Source: Citrobacter sp. wls619
Lineage (GTDB): Bacteria; Pseudomonadota; Gammaproteobacteria; Enterobacterales; Enterobacteriaceae
Assembly: GCF_005281345.1 (NCBI RefSeq)
Contig: NZ_SZXJ01000078.1
Coordinates: forward strand, 1 to 64,000
Length of the DNA: 64,000 nucleotides
Direction of reading: 5' to 3'
Of this stretch, positions 16,145 to 25,229 are shown in pieces. Made by a program: the position numbers and the translations under genes. The notes under the pieces are model-generated. The model was given only the letters and a program-made list of their open reading frames with translations, made no database searches and was not told the DNA's origin. Each line of letters opens with the position of its first letter. Within the stretch, counting starts at the first letter, position 1.

Positions 16145-18196
16145 TTAACCTTTGGCCTGGGTGAGGACAGTAAGAACGGTTGGTTTATCAAGCAGCGGAG
16201 GAAGGACCTCGCCTTGAGGTGTCCCAGGGCCATAGACTTCGTTAAAAGGAATGGCGTAACTGTTTCTTTTCTGCAGAAAGCGGGTGATGAGTTCGGAGGG
16301 TTTACTCCAGTCACCGCGCAGCGCCACTACGTCGGGTTGGTTAAGCGCACTGATGATTTCCGGTTGATTTAAAACCCGATGCTCATTGACTTTACATGTG
16401 ACACACCAGTCAGCCGAGATATCGACAAAGACTCGTTTGCCCTCTGCAAGTGCATTTTGTATGGCTTCCTCGCTCAGAGGTTGCCAGTTAATCTGCTGAG
16501 AAGATGCATCAGACGCAGAGGTCATTGATTCCCCCTCAATGAGACCTCTAATCTGATACCCGCCAAAGGCGGCCAGCGCGATGACAACCAGCCAGAAGAC
16601 TGGCGTCGTTTTCTTGTCGGTAATCAAGAATGCGATAAGCGCCACCACAGTCAATAACAGGGCAATAAGACTGCTGGCAGTGCCGCCCAGATGAAGGCTC
16701 AAAAGCGTTGCCAGCCAGAAGCTGGAGGCCAGCATCATTAAACCGAGCACCACTTTTAATGTATTCATCCAGCGCCCAGGTCGAGGAAGCAGCATTGCCG
16801 TTTTCGGGATTAAGGCAACGAATAACCAGGGTAAAGCCATTCCCAACCCAAGGACCAGGAAGATTAACCAGAGTTCCTGAATAGGGGCTGCAAGGGCAAA
16901 AGCAACGGCGGTTCCGAGGAAAGGGGCGGAACAAGGTGTTGCCAGCAGGGTGGCAAAAACCCCTTCACAGAAGCTTCCCACTATTCCGGATCCACCAGCA
17001 GTCGCCATCCGGCCGACAGCGGATGAAGGTAGCAGCATCTCGAATACCCCGAAGAGATTCATCGAGAAAATAAAGGTAACAGCGACCATTAAGCCAATAA
17101 ACCAGGGATTCTGAAACTGAATTCCCCAGCCAAGAGAGGAACCTGTTAACTTCAGAATGGTGACCATCGTGGCCAAAAGGGCAAAGGAGGTCAGGATACC
17201 TGCACTGGTGGCAAGGAATCGCAATCTGACTTTACTCTTATCCGATCCTGAGTGAAGCACGGAGCTGAGCTTCATCCCCATGACTGGTAATACGCAGGGC
17301 ATGAGGTTGAGGATTAATCCCCCCAGTAGTGCGAAAAAGAGTATTTTCCCTAGCTGAAGCGCTGGTTCCCCCTGCGATTGCTGCGTTGAGTCTGCCGATT
17401 GTTCATCTGCCCCAACAGCGAGGGTGGTCTGCTGGGCTTTCCCGTCATTTGTCAGGACAAACGACAGATTTTTTCCGGCCAATGTTACCGGTTTTTCCCC
17501 CCATTCATCGGTGACCGGAACCGTGATCCTGATGCTGGAACCCTCACTGTGAATATCGGGATCGCCAGGAATGATTCCCCCATCCAGTGGATCAAAGTAA
17601 ATACCAGGCGTTTTCCAGTCGCCCGTAGCTGTACCGGTGATCACCAGATTCCCACCGACAAGATGCGCGGAGAGATCATCCGACAGTCCTTTATCTGCCG
17701 GGATAGTTCTCATTGCATGCTCAAAGGCATCCTGAAAACCTTCGTCAACAGGCTGATTAAAGTCCAGATGAAGCTTATAGTCGGTTAAAAGACACACGTT
17801 GCTGCAGGTGGATAACGTGAGCGTACCATCAAGCACGTCATCCGGGTCCCCGGTGATAATCATGGGGATGATGACGTGCTTGTGATAACCCTGCGTTGTC
17901 AGGCCTGAAATCTCGAAACGCGAGGGTACTGGCCAGTACCACTGAGCCTGCTCACCATTTTTCCAGGTGATTTGAGGGGCGACGCCACCCTCCCCCGGCG
18001 AACGCCAGTAGGTCTTCCAGCCAGGGGCTAGATCGACATAAAGCAGGCCATAGATATGATCTTTACTTCTCTCAGCCTGGAAGCGAATTCGGGCATGGTC
18101 ATTTTGTGGGGATGTCAGCCATCCTGTGTCTGCTGCATGCGCGACGCCCATGCAGGTCAGCAACAGGAAGACAATCCTCCTGAAGATATTCAACAT
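16145..18196 (-). CDS. scsB: ScsB, DsbD-like transmembrane thiol reductase
   Basis: A 683-residue membrane protein built like DsbD. It has a signal peptide and a periplasmic N-terminal domain with a cysteine pair (STCSNVCLLTD). A membrane core of about eight helices carries the conserved cysteines in LMPCVLPVMGMKL and LLATPCSAPFLG. The C-terminal thioredoxin domain has WCVTC in DISADWCVTCKVNEHR. It passes electrons from cytosolic thioredoxin to periplasmic partners, here ScsC and probably the DsbG-like protein. The start at 18196 has GGAGAAAAA upstream. The gene lies between the scsA-like gene and scsC in one minus-strand operon. Copper-linked regulation is expected from the family but no operator was identified. 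Confidence 0.9.
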   Translation of the reverse strand: MLNIFRRIVFLLLTCMGVAHAADTGWLTSPQNDHARIRFQAERSKDHIYGLLYVDLAPGWKTYWRSPGEGGVAPQITWKNGEQAQWYWPVPSRFEISGLTTQGYHKHVIIPMIITGDPDDVLDGTLTLSTCSNVCLLTDYKLHLDFNQPVDEGFQDAFEHAMRTIPADKGLSDDLSAHLVGGNLVITGTATGDWKTPGIYFDPLDGGIIPGDPDIHSEGSSIRITVPVTDEWGEKPVTLAGKNLSFVLTNDGKAQQTTLAVGADEQSADSTQQSQGEPALQLGKILFFALLGGLILNLMPCVLPVMGMKLSSVLHSGSDKSKVRLRFLATSAGILTSFALLATMVTILKLTGSSLGWGIQFQNPWFIGLMVAVTFIFSMNLFGVFEMLLPSSAVGRMATAGGSGIVGSFCEGVFATLLATPCSAPFLGTAVAFALAAPIQELWLIFLVLGLGMALPWLFVALIPKTAMLLPRPGRWMNTLKVVLGLMMLASSFWLATLLSLHLGGTASSLIALLLTVVALIAFLITDKKTTPVFWLVVIALAAFGGYQIRGLIEGESMTSASDASSQQINWQPLSEEAIQNALAEGKRVFVDISADWCVTCKVNEHRVLNQPEIISALNQPDVVALRGDWSKPSELITRFLQKRNSYAIPFNEVYGPGTPQGEVLPPLLDKPTVLTVLTQAKG

Positions 18197-18242
18197 TTTT
18201 TTCTCCGTAAATTAAAAAATTAATCGTGTTTAAAACGATTAT

Positions 18243-18623
18243 TCATTCACGGAAAACACAGTTTACGAGATGGATTCGAAGTGTTGGGGGCCGGACTGGT
18301 TCATCCCTGAATACGTAAGTACGAACCTCTGCGAAAAGCTGAAGCAGAGCCAGGAATATGATGACGGCAGGCAAGGCACCGTCAAAGAAAACGGGTTGCG
18401 TGCAGAGCAGAGAGCATCCGCTAATCTGACAGGGGGAAGGGCCATGCTGACTTTCATCAGCATCTTGCCCAGCTGAGACAGCAGGCGTTGTTAACGGCTG
18501 GACCTGATGGGTAGCGTCCTGTAAAAAATGGTGGAGATAGACCGCCCGCTGGGCAAGGCAGATAGCCATGGCCACGCAGGTCAATATCAAAAACCATTTA
18601 CCAAGAAGCTGACGATTACGCAT
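18243..18623 (-). CDS. ScsA-like small membrane-anchored protein
   Basis: A 126-residue protein with a hydrophobic N-terminal helix (FLILTCVAMAICLAQRAVYL) and a second one near residues 80-100 (GALPAVIIFLALLQLFAEV). Cysteines lie between them in PCQISGCSLLCTQ. It ends LRIHLVNCVFRE. First position before scsB, size, a cysteine-rich loop and this C-terminus agree with ScsA of the Salmonella scsABCD copper-tolerance operon, whose function is not settled. The identification rests mostly on context. It is 46 bases upstream of scsB. Confidence 0.65.
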   Translation of the reverse strand: MRNRQLLGKWFLILTCVAMAICLAQRAVYLHHFLQDATHQVQPLTTPAVSAGQDADESQHGPSPCQISGCSLLCTQPVFFDGALPAVIIFLALLQLFAEVRTYVFRDEPVRPPTLRIHLVNCVFRE

Positions 18624-19104
18624 AGGATACCAGGATATTCATAGCCCACGAATCATAAACAATCTTTATAAATGTACAAGGGATAGCAGTGTAAGGTTTT
18701 GTCTGGAGTGTTGTCATCGTGCAACGATTTGTCTGGCGCCCGGGAGTATCTTAAGTTTTAGAACCGCTCTCATCATTAAACTTGTAGTTTTGCTAGCAGC
18801 ATCCATTAAACAGAGTTCAGTCGATACTCCCCGAGGTGTCTCCTTCATAAGGCAACAGCGAGTCGCTTATTCAACCGGACTGTACCTGTAGTAACCCGCG
18901 AATGTCGCTGTCAGTATTCGCTCGCATGATGAATGCAAGCATGCTGATTAGGAAATTGAGATTGAGGCAGCGTCCGCTCCTCGCTCACAGCGGACCTTCA
19001 ACTCAGTCAACAATGTCCGCTCCGTGCCAGGAGCTGATGTTGCGGGCACTACGACACATTCAGTCAAAATATCTAAAATCACATGGCGCGGTTATACGGG
19101 ATGT
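18624..19104. other. Intergenic stretch between the scs and MFS/ADH modules
   Basis: No supported gene. The first part should hold the scs promoter; no metal-responsive operator could be recognised with confidence. Repeat copy G lies at the far end. Confidence 0.55.
18969..19046. repeat. Dispersed intergenic repeat, copy G (near complete)
   Basis: Both hairpins are present: CGTCCGCT-cctcgctcac-AGCGGACC, then a linker cttcaactcagtcaaca, then TGTCCGCT-ccgtgccag-gAGCTGATGTT. It is one of the two best copies in the window. Confidence 0.75.
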
Positions 19105-20304
19105 TTACAGTTTTCGATTACCCCCGTCTTTCAGCTCTTTAAAGATCCCAAGAAATGCTAACCCTACAGGCACAAGCGAGCCCCATAACACGGCATTCCA
19201 GCCATAAAAATTGAGTAGCGCGCCAGAAGAAAATGATCCCACGATCATCACACCAAACACGACAAAGTCATTCAGTGACTGAACCTGCGTCTTTTCCTCT
19301 GGCCGGTGATAGTCAATAATTTTCGCCGATGCACCTATGAAACCAAAGTTCCAGCCAAGCCCCAGCAGGATAAGCGACGCCCAGTAATGGAAAACGTCCG
19401 TTCCACTGAGGCCAGCCAGTATTGACCCTGCAGTAATCACTAAACCAGTCGCAGCAATCCTCATGGCACCAAACCGGTTAATCAGCCTGCCGGTAAAGAA
19501 TCCTGGCCCATACATGGCAATCACATGCCACTGTATCCCTAAATTAGACGCCTGCTGAGAAATTCCATGCATATGCATTGATAATGGCGCCGCTGTCATC
19601 AGGAAATTCATGGTCATATAGGTCACCGCGCCGCTGAATACGGTTCGGATAAACCCCGGTTGCTTAACGATGTCACGAAGAGCTCTCCCACCGGAGTGTA
19701 TTGCCGCGGTGGGTTCTACTGGTGTGACGCCCTTCAGTATTAAAGCGGAGATTAGGGCCACACCGGCCTGAGCAATGAAAGTGACCACGAAGGTGTGAGG
19801 AGCCCAGAGATCCATTGTGCCCGTCACCAGCATTGGTCCAATTACGCCAGCAATAACGCCTCCCCCCATAACCAGGGAAAGGGCCCGTGCACGCCGTTCT
19901 GGCGCCACGCCATCCGTTGCTGCAAAACGAAAACTGAGCGCAACCGCTGCATATGCGCCACCCAGTAATGCCGCAATACAAAACATAATGAAAGAGCCAA
20001 TAAACATGGCCAGTGCCGCCGTCAGTCCGGTAACAACCCCTGCACCGGTGCCGACCATAAACGCAGCCTTACGGCCATGCTTTTTCGCCAGCGCTCCTAA
20101 AGGCAGGATACACGCCGCCATACCCAAAACAAACATCGTAATGGGCAATGTAGCCAGGGAACTATCCGGAGCCAGTGCGTTACCTACAATAGCTCCGGTT
20201 GCATAGAAAACTACGGAGTTAGCACCAGCCAGAGCCTGCGCTGCCGACAGCCGGATTACATTATTATTTTGTTCTGCAACAGACAGTAAGTATTCTGTGG
20301 ACAT
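19105..20304 (-). CDS. MFS-type transporter
   Basis: A 399-residue major facilitator protein with about twelve hydrophobic helices. The loop after helix 2 reads GALAKKHGRKAAFMVG, matching the MFS motif A (G-x-x-x-D/K-R-x-G-R-R/K). The loop between helices 8 and 9 reads TGRLINRFGAMRI. Such proteins export or import small molecules with proton coupling. It starts four bases after the stop of the zinc alcohol dehydrogenase, so it is the last gene of the run from the SDR gene at 23219. Export of a toxic small molecule or of the pathway product would fit, but the substrate is unknown. Confidence 0.85.
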   Translation of the reverse strand: MSTEYLLSVAEQNNNVIRLSAAQALAGANSVVFYATGAIVGNALAPDSSLATLPITMFVLGMAACILPLGALAKKHGRKAAFMVGTGAGVVTGLTAALAMFIGSFIMFCIAALLGGAYAAVALSFRFAATDGVAPERRARALSLVMGGGVIAGVIGPMLVTGTMDLWAPHTFVVTFIAQAGVALISALILKGVTPVEPTAAIHSGGRALRDIVKQPGFIRTVFSGAVTYMTMNFLMTAAPLSMHMHGISQQASNLGIQWHVIAMYGPGFFTGRLINRFGAMRIAATGLVITAGSILAGLSGTDVFHYWASLILLGLGWNFGFIGASAKIIDYHRPEEKTQVQSLNDFVVFGVMIVGSFSSGALLNFYGWNAVLWGSLVPVGLAFLGIFKELKDGGNRKL

Positions 20305-20308
20305 CTGA

Positions 20309-21337
20309 TCAATTATCCTGGTTCATTGTGAGTACAATCCGGTAACGAGCCTGGCCTTCCCTTAGTCGTGTGAGGGCCTCATTTGCTTTCTCAAACGGCA
20401 TCAACTCAGTCACCGGTAACGCCTGAAAGAGATGGCTGAAACGTAGTGCCTGCTCTGTTTGCACCGGTGTACTGACAAATGAACCCGTCAGGGTTCGCTC
20501 CGCGCCTATCATCATGCCCGGCATGATCTGTAACGGTGATGGCCCGGTACCCAAAAGGATAGCTTTGCCCTGTGCAGATAAAGCCGGCAATAACGCCGAA
20601 ATAGCATCAGAATCGGGGGCGGTTGCCAGAATAAAATTGACCCCTCCACTACTTTTCAGTTGTTCTGATGCATTTTCCTGTCTGGCGTCAATATATCGAT
20701 GCGCCCCTAACGCCAGGGCTGAGTTTCTTTTTTCGCTGCCATGAGCAATTGCAATGACTTCAAACCCCATCTTACGGGCGTACTGAATTGCCAGATGACC
20801 TAAGCCACCAATACCGACAATAGCTACTTTATCACCGGCCCTGGCACCGGAATGGCGCAACGCGTTAAAGGTCGCGGTTCCGGCACAGAGAACGGGTGCG
20901 GCCTGAGCGGAGGACAATTCGGAAGGTATGGCAATAAGTGCGGTATGGCGCATAACCACATATTCAGCATATCCCCCGTCACAGTTAAGCCCCGGCGTCA
21001 GCTGATTCTCACACAAATGAAAAAGTCCGTTCCGGCAGGGTGGACAATGCTGACAGTAGCCACCTAAACGCCCAACCCCTACTCGCTGACCAGTTTTCCA
21101 GATATCGGGTACTGCACTTCCTCTCTGAACAATGCAACCAACAATTTCATGGCCGGGAATACGGGCGGGATAACCAGCCCGTACAGGTTTCTCCGTGTCA
21201 CGGAGATCGGCACCACACACACCACAGACTTCAACCTGAAGTAATACTTCATCCGGCCCTGGGTCAGGGATAGCTCTTTCCGTTAGTTCAAGTACCCCTG
21301 GAGAAATCACCTGCATAGCGCGAAATGTCTTTTTCAT
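20309..21337 (-). CDS. Zinc-dependent alcohol dehydrogenase family protein
   Basis: A 342-residue medium-chain dehydrogenase. The catalytic zinc ligands are in VCGVCGADLRD and GHEIVG. The structural zinc site is the four-cysteine loop CQHCPPCRNGLFHLC. The NAD(P)-binding motif is VGIGGLGHLAIQYARKMG. The enzyme should interconvert alcohols and aldehydes in the cytosol. The start at 21337 is chosen because MKKTFRAMQV follows AGGTGG at good spacing; a longer in-frame start at 21442 would overlap the upstream gene. It lies 22 bases after the carboxymuconolactone-decarboxylase-like gene. Confidence 0.88.
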   Translation of the reverse strand: MKKTFRAMQVISPGVLELTERAIPDPGPDEVLLQVEVCGVCGADLRDTEKPVRAGYPARIPGHEIVGCIVQRGSAVPDIWKTGQRVGVGRLGGYCQHCPPCRNGLFHLCENQLTPGLNCDGGYAEYVVMRHTALIAIPSELSSAQAAPVLCAGTATFNALRHSGARAGDKVAIVGIGGLGHLAIQYARKMGFEVIAIAHGSEKRNSALALGAHRYIDARQENASEQLKSSGGVNFILATAPDSDAISALLPALSAQGKAILLGTGPSPLQIMPGMMIGAERTLTGSFVSTPVQTEQALRFSHLFQALPVTELMPFEKANEALTRLREGQARYRIVLTMNQDN

Positions 21338-21359
21338 GAAGTCCACCTGCCGGGAGTTT

Positions 21360-21878
21360 TTATATTGCGAGAGCGACAAGGAAGCGAGACACCATGTTGT
21401 AAGCTGCAACGGTTGCAACGGCCTCCACGGTTTCCTTTTCACCTAATCGAATTTTGAGCTCTTCGATGACATTTTCATCCACCAGGACGCCATGAGTGGA
21501 CTGATCGGTAAGTCTGATAAGCAGGGTCTCAGTCTCATCGAATTGCGGTGAAATGATAGACTCCTCAAGTGCAGCTGCTTTTTCAGCCGTTCCACCTGCA
21601 TCAAGGTAGGCCGGATAATGCACATCCCATTCGAATGCGGCTTTATTAAGCCAGGCGACGCGCAGCATGATCAATTCCCGGTACTCAAGGCTGAGAGAAA
21701 ACTCTTTTCGAACCCGTACCATCAGCTCGTTCCAGCCGGTAGCCAGAGGAAAACTTTTCAGCAGCACACGATCGATACCGATAAGTTCACCACCTGGTCG
21801 ACGGGCCTGGATGGATTTAAGCAGAGCGGGGTCAACCGGGTCGCTGTCCTGCCAGGGTGTTACTCTTGGTTTGGCCAT
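21360..21878 (-). CDS. Carboxymuconolactone decarboxylase family protein
   Basis: A 172-residue helical protein of the AhpD/CMD family. The core motif is visible as SLEYRELIMLRVAWLNKAAFEWDVHYPAYLDAG and TETLLIRLTDQ. The CxxC pair found in peroxidatic AhpD members is absent, so the role may be closer to decarboxylase or an unknown reaction on an aromatic or lactone substrate. The start at 21878 has GGAG seven bases upstream. It sits between the OsmC-like gene and the zinc alcohol dehydrogenase in a tightly spaced run. A second CMD-family gene at 24841, with a CxxC motif, lies across the LysR gene. Confidence 0.82.
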   Translation of the reverse strand: MAKPRVTPWQDSDPVDPALLKSIQARRPGGELIGIDRVLLKSFPLATGWNELMVRVRKEFSLSLEYRELIMLRVAWLNKAAFEWDVHYPAYLDAGGTAEKAAALEESIISPQFDETETLLIRLTDQSTHGVLVDENVIEELKIRLGEKETVEAVATVAAYNMVSRFLVALAI

Positions 21879-21914
21879 TATATTCTCCATGCTGTGTATA
21901 TAATGCAGACAGAT

Positions 21915-22397
21915 TCAGTTCAGAATTAAGTCACCCTCTATCGTCATGTTTTGCGCCAGTAACCATCGGTTGAAGGACGCACTGATGACCCGGCGGTGGA
22001 TCTGTTCGAACTGATGCATTGTTCCCTGACCACTGACGTGAATGACGTACTGTAGCTGGCCGGGAATATCCCCAACGTTTTTTTCACAGGACGAGGAAAT
22101 TCCCGTCATGAGTTGCCCATGGGTCTGGATTTCGAGGTGTGTAAGTGTGACTCCCTCACTTCTGGCTTCCTGTACAAAGGCCGCGGTCATACAGGCATTA
22201 AGTGCCGCCAGCATCAACGCCTGGGGATTAGGCGCAAACCCTTCCCCCCCGAGTGCTTCAGGCTCATCTGAGTCGATAACATGCGTCTGATGGACCGGCT
22301 GACGGTTATCAATGCTAAAGGACTGACAGCATGTCCTGCAGGCCATACCTCCGCGCCAGGTAGTGAGAAGGTCATAGTTTGCTGTATGAATTTGCAT
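21915..22397 (-). CDS. OsmC-family protein
   Basis: A 160-residue protein of the OsmC/Ohr superfamily, which reduces organic hydroperoxides through reactive cysteines. The family segments are GEGFAPNPQALMLAALNACMTAAFVQEAR and THLEIQTHGQL; the cysteine in NACM is the likely peroxidatic residue. The usual second cysteine further on is not in the common place (a CEKN is present near residue 105), so activity may differ. The start at 22397 (MQIHTANYDLLTTWRGG) fits the family better than 22418. It lies between the SDR and CMD genes of the same run. Confidence 0.8.
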   Translation of the reverse strand: MQIHTANYDLLTTWRGGMACRTCCQSFSIDNRQPVHQTHVIDSDEPEALGGEGFAPNPQALMLAALNACMTAAFVQEARSEGVTLTHLEIQTHGQLMTGISSSCEKNVGDIPGQLQYVIHVSGQGTMHQFEQIHRRVISASFNRWLLAQNMTIEGDLILN

Positions 22398-22442
22398 AAT
22401 TACTCCGATGCCGCACATGGAAACCCATGTACGGCATGGTCA

Positions 22443-23219
22443 TCAGGCGTTACGGCCCGCCATCACACCGCCATCGATATCCCAGATGGCACCGGTGACC
22501 CAACCGGTCTTGTCAGACAACAGGAAGGCGACAGTTTCTGCAATATCCCCCGGTGTGCCTACACGTCCAATCGGGTGGAAGTTGTCAAAGCTGTCCATCA
22601 CATCTTTCACGTCATCTTTAGGAATAAAGCCTTCGTAAATCGGGGTATGAACAACCGCTGGCGAAACGGCATTCACACGAATACCATTGCCACCCAGTTC
22701 AATAGCCAGGTTTTTAGTCAGTGCGTGCAGACCGGCTTTTGCCATGGAATAAGCGGAAGACGGTGTTGCACCGATGGCCTGCTGCGCCCACATAGAACCG
22801 ATGTTGACAATCGAACCTTTAATACCGGCTGCCACCATATTGCGAACCACGTCGCGGGTGATAAAGAACGTCGCGCGGTTAATATTCATGTACATGTCAT
22901 AGTCAGACCCTTCATGCTCGGTGAAGGGTTTCGGGAAGAATACACCGGCAGCATTCACCAGCAGGCTGATGTCTTTATGTTCGGCATTGATGGTATTAAC
23001 CACATGCTGCATACCGTCTTCTTTCATCAGATCGGCCACGATAATGGAGACCTGACCGTCAGCAGCCAATGCCTGGCGAGCCTGCTCAGCTTTGTCCTGG
23101 CGGTTACCAACAAGTACTACGCTGCCACCATTTTTCAGGACCAGTTTCGCTGTTTCGAAACCCATTCCGCTTGTACCGCCTACCACTAACAGTTTTTTAC
23201 CGGCAAAAGATGCGTTCAT
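22443..23219 (-). CDS. Short-chain dehydrogenase/reductase
   Basis: A 258-residue classical SDR. The cofactor motif is [15 protein letters not shown] (T-G-x-x-x-G-x-G type). The acidic residue of NLV-type loops follows at VADLM, the structural segment is [11 protein letters not shown], the catalytic YxxxK is in [15 protein letters not shown], and the C-terminal [13 protein letters not shown] is typical. It should oxidise or reduce an alcohol or ketone with NAD(P). The start at 23219 follows GAGG. It is the first gene of the minus-strand run and diverges from the LysR gene at 23394, its probable regulator. Confidence 0.9.
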   Translation of the reverse strand: MNASFAGKKLLVVGGTSGMGFETAKLVLKNGGSVVLVGNRQDKAEQARQALAADGQVSIIVADLMKEDGMQHVVNTINAEHKDISLLVNAAGVFFPKPFTEHEGSDYDMYMNINRATFFITRDVVRNMVAAGIKGSIVNIGSMWAQQAIGATPSSAYSMAKAGLHALTKNLAIELGGNGIRVNAVSPAVVHTPIYEGFIPKDDVKDVMDSFDNFHPIGRVGTPGDIAETVAFLLSDKTGWVTGAIWDIDGGVMAGRNA

Positions 23220-23393
23220 CACTAACCTCTTCAGAATCATTTATGGATGTTGACAAGAGACCACTGCTCTCATCGTGTGGCAGCAGAATGACATGATGAA
23301 CAGTCACTGACTACTGAGAAGAAATTGCGATACAGAAAAGAAAATCTTTCTCGGTGGCGTATACTGACGGATACGAAAATGAAGGAGTCTGGA

Positions 23394-24308
23394 ATGCGCT
23401 CACTTAATCGATTGAAATGGCTACATGCTTTTGAGGCGACAGCCCGACACGGCAGCTTTACCGGGGCAGCTCAGGAGCTCGGTGTGACTCCGGCGGCAGT
23501 AGGCCAACTGGTCCGGGCACTGGAAGACTGGGTTGGGCACCCACTGTTACACCGTGTACGGACGGGCAAAGAGCGGCTGACGCTGGTTGATGAGGCTCAG
23601 GATGCCTTACAGGACATAACCCTGGGACTCGATAAGCTCGAGGCTGGCCTGAATAAATTACGTGGTCGTAGCGCTCGCTCTGTTGTGGTTGTCACAGCTT
23701 CTCAGGTACTGGTGATGAACTGGTTGATGGAACGCCTGAATCGCTTTGCAGAAACCCATGAGAATATAGACTTACGCTTAAATGTGACGGAGAAACTCAT
23801 TGATGTTTCACATGGCGAGGCAGATATTGGCGTCCGGTGTGGACTGGGGGACTGGCCGGGAATAAATAAAACCTGGCTGATGGATGAAGAGGCGGTTCTG
23901 GTTTGTAGCCCCCGTCTGGTTCCGCCTGAAAAAGTATCTTGCGGGGAATGGCTCGCTACACAAAAACTTATCCATGATGATACACCCCATCCTGGGGCCA
24001 ATTTTCCGTTGTGGGATGATGTGCTGGATGCTGTTAACTCCCCGGTGGCACATATAAGTGGGCTGCATATTAACTCAACATCCGCCGTTATCCTGTCCGC
24101 ACTCGGGGGCCGGGGGGTGGCGATTGTTCGCTACGCCCTCGTAAAAAAATTGATTGAAACTGGCCAGCTTGTGCAGTTGCATCCCGACCATCGCTGGCCG
24201 TTGAAATGGTCATATTATGTGGTGACCCCACAACACATTAAGGTCCGCCACGAAGTAAATGTTTTTCTGGACTGGCTTGTCCAGGATGTCCTTTCAGAAA
24301 CCCAGTAA
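23394..24308 (+). CDS. LysR-family transcriptional regulator (GcvA-like)
   Basis: A 304-residue LysR regulator. The winged helix is at residues about 1-60 (LKWLHAFEATARHGSFTGAAQELGVTPAAVGQLVRALE), with a GcvA-like N-terminus. The effector domain includes DIGVRCGLGDWPG and HINSTSAVILSALGGRGVAIV. The start at 23394 has AAGGAG eight bases upstream. It lies between the divergent SDR-OsmC-CMD-ADH-MFS run and the following ABM/CMD/cupin/FAD-oxidase genes, so it is the natural regulator of both. The 174-base divergent region should hold its operators, with T-N11-A type sites expected. Confidence 0.88.
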   Translation: MRSLNRLKWLHAFEATARHGSFTGAAQELGVTPAAVGQLVRALEDWVGHPLLHRVRTGKERLTLVDEAQDALQDITLGLDKLEAGLNKLRGRSARSVVVVTASQVLVMNWLMERLNRFAETHENIDLRLNVTEKLIDVSHGEADIGVRCGLGDWPGINKTWLMDEEAVLVCSPRLVPPEKVSCGEWLATQKLIHDDTPHPGANFPLWDDVLDAVNSPVAHISGLHINSTSAVILSALGGRGVAIVRYALVKKLIETGQLVQLHPDHRWPLKWSYYVVTPQHIKVRHEVNVFLDWLVQDVLSETQ

Positions 24309-24331
24309 TCCAGTCTCCACGGCATAAGACT

Positions 24332-24356
24332 CTGCTGTCGCTAAGTCAGCAGTTTT
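24332..24356 (+). terminator. Weak terminator after the LysR gene
   Basis: CTGCTG and CAGCAG pair around a nine-base loop and are followed by TTTT. The stem is short, so read-through is possible. Confidence 0.3.
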
Positions 24357-24514
24357 ATGTCGGCATCTTAACAACGTAGAATTTCTTCCTCGCCAGACAA
24401 GAATATCTGATTTGTTGAACCCGCCCTGCATTCTGATAATCCTCCCCAGCGAACGACAAACGCTCCGGTTCTACGCTGGAGTATTTGTCATCATTATCAA
24501 TGAAGGAGAAAACG

Positions 24515-24796
24515 ATGGCTTATCTGCAAATCACCCTTGATATCAGCAATGAAAATCGTGCAGCCGCAGCAGGCGTATATCAGCAATACAAAGCGCCATT
24601 CCTGAGCACTATTGACGGTGCGACATCCAAAGAGCTGCTTGTTCGCCCTGAAGATGTTCAGGTTTTACATGGCTTCAGGACCGTAAAACAGGCTGAGGCC
24701 TATCTCACCAGCGCGCTGTTCACTCAGGATGTGGTCGTTGCCCTGAAGCCTTATCTGAACAGTGCTCCGGATGTGCGGATTTACGACGTTATTTAA
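24515..24796 (+). CDS. Small protein, possible dimeric alpha-beta barrel
   Basis: A 93-residue cytosolic protein (AYLQITLDISNENRAAAAGVYQQYKAPFLSTIDGATSKELL, then VQVLHGFRTVKQAEAYLTSALF). The pattern of strand, long helix, strand pairs and the final VALKPYLNSAPDVRIYDVI suggest a ferredoxin-like dimeric barrel as in antibiotic-biosynthesis monooxygenases or EthD-type proteins. This is a structural impression, not a family match. The start at 24515 has AAGGAG upstream. It precedes a CMD-family gene by 44 bases and belongs to the LysR-centred module. Confidence 0.65.
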   Translation: MAYLQITLDISNENRAAAAGVYQQYKAPFLSTIDGATSKELLVRPEDVQVLHGFRTVKQAEAYLTSALFTQDVVVALKPYLNSAPDVRIYDVI

Positions 24797-24840
24797 CCCT
24801 TTATCGACTAACTAAATTGTCTGGTTTTACGGAGCTCATA

Positions 24841-25185
24841 ATGTTTACTAACTGGAATGAATATCGCAGTACGTTGCTGGCGTCCATCGGCAAATTTGCC
24901 AAATTACAGCCTGAATTTATGAAAGGCTTTCAGCAAATGGATAAAGGGACGTTAGAAAAAGGGCATCTGGACGAGAAGACGCAGGAACTGATTAGCCTTG
25001 CCGTTGCTGTCACCACGCGTTGTGATGGTTGTCTGGCCGTGCATGTTGATGCCGCCGTCAAACATGGTGCAACACGTGAGGAGATTGCTGAAGCGCTGTC
25101 TGTAGCAATAAAAATGAATACAGGTGCTGCGCTCACTTACACCGCTCGTGCACTGGATGTCTACGACAACCTGCCGAATAAATAA
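24841..25185 (+). CDS. Carboxymuconolactone decarboxylase/AhpD-like protein with CxxC
   Basis: A 114-residue helical protein with the complete AhpD core: LISLAVAVTTRCDGCLAVHVDAAVKHGATREEIAEAL. The CDGC pair and the following histidine are the proton-relay and redox residues of alkylhydroperoxidase-type members. The start at 24841 is preceded by GGAG. Such proteins reduce hydroperoxides or act on small electrophiles in the cytosol. It lies between the small barrel protein and the double-cupin gene. Compare the larger, cysteine-free relative at 21360 in the same module. Confidence 0.87.
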   Translation: MFTNWNEYRSTLLASIGKFAKLQPEFMKGFQQMDKGTLEKGHLDEKTQELISLAVAVTTRCDGCLAVHVDAAVKHGATREEIAEALSVAIKMNTGAALTYTARALDVYDNLPNK

Positions 25186-25229
25186 GCCTGAATACGGCAT
25201 CCTCAGGATGCCGTTAACCTAGAAAAATA

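Noticed and set aside
22281..23189. 302-codon plus-strand frame opposite the SDR gene
   Set aside because: Cys/His-rich shadow of an SDR with intact cofactor and YxxxK motifs.
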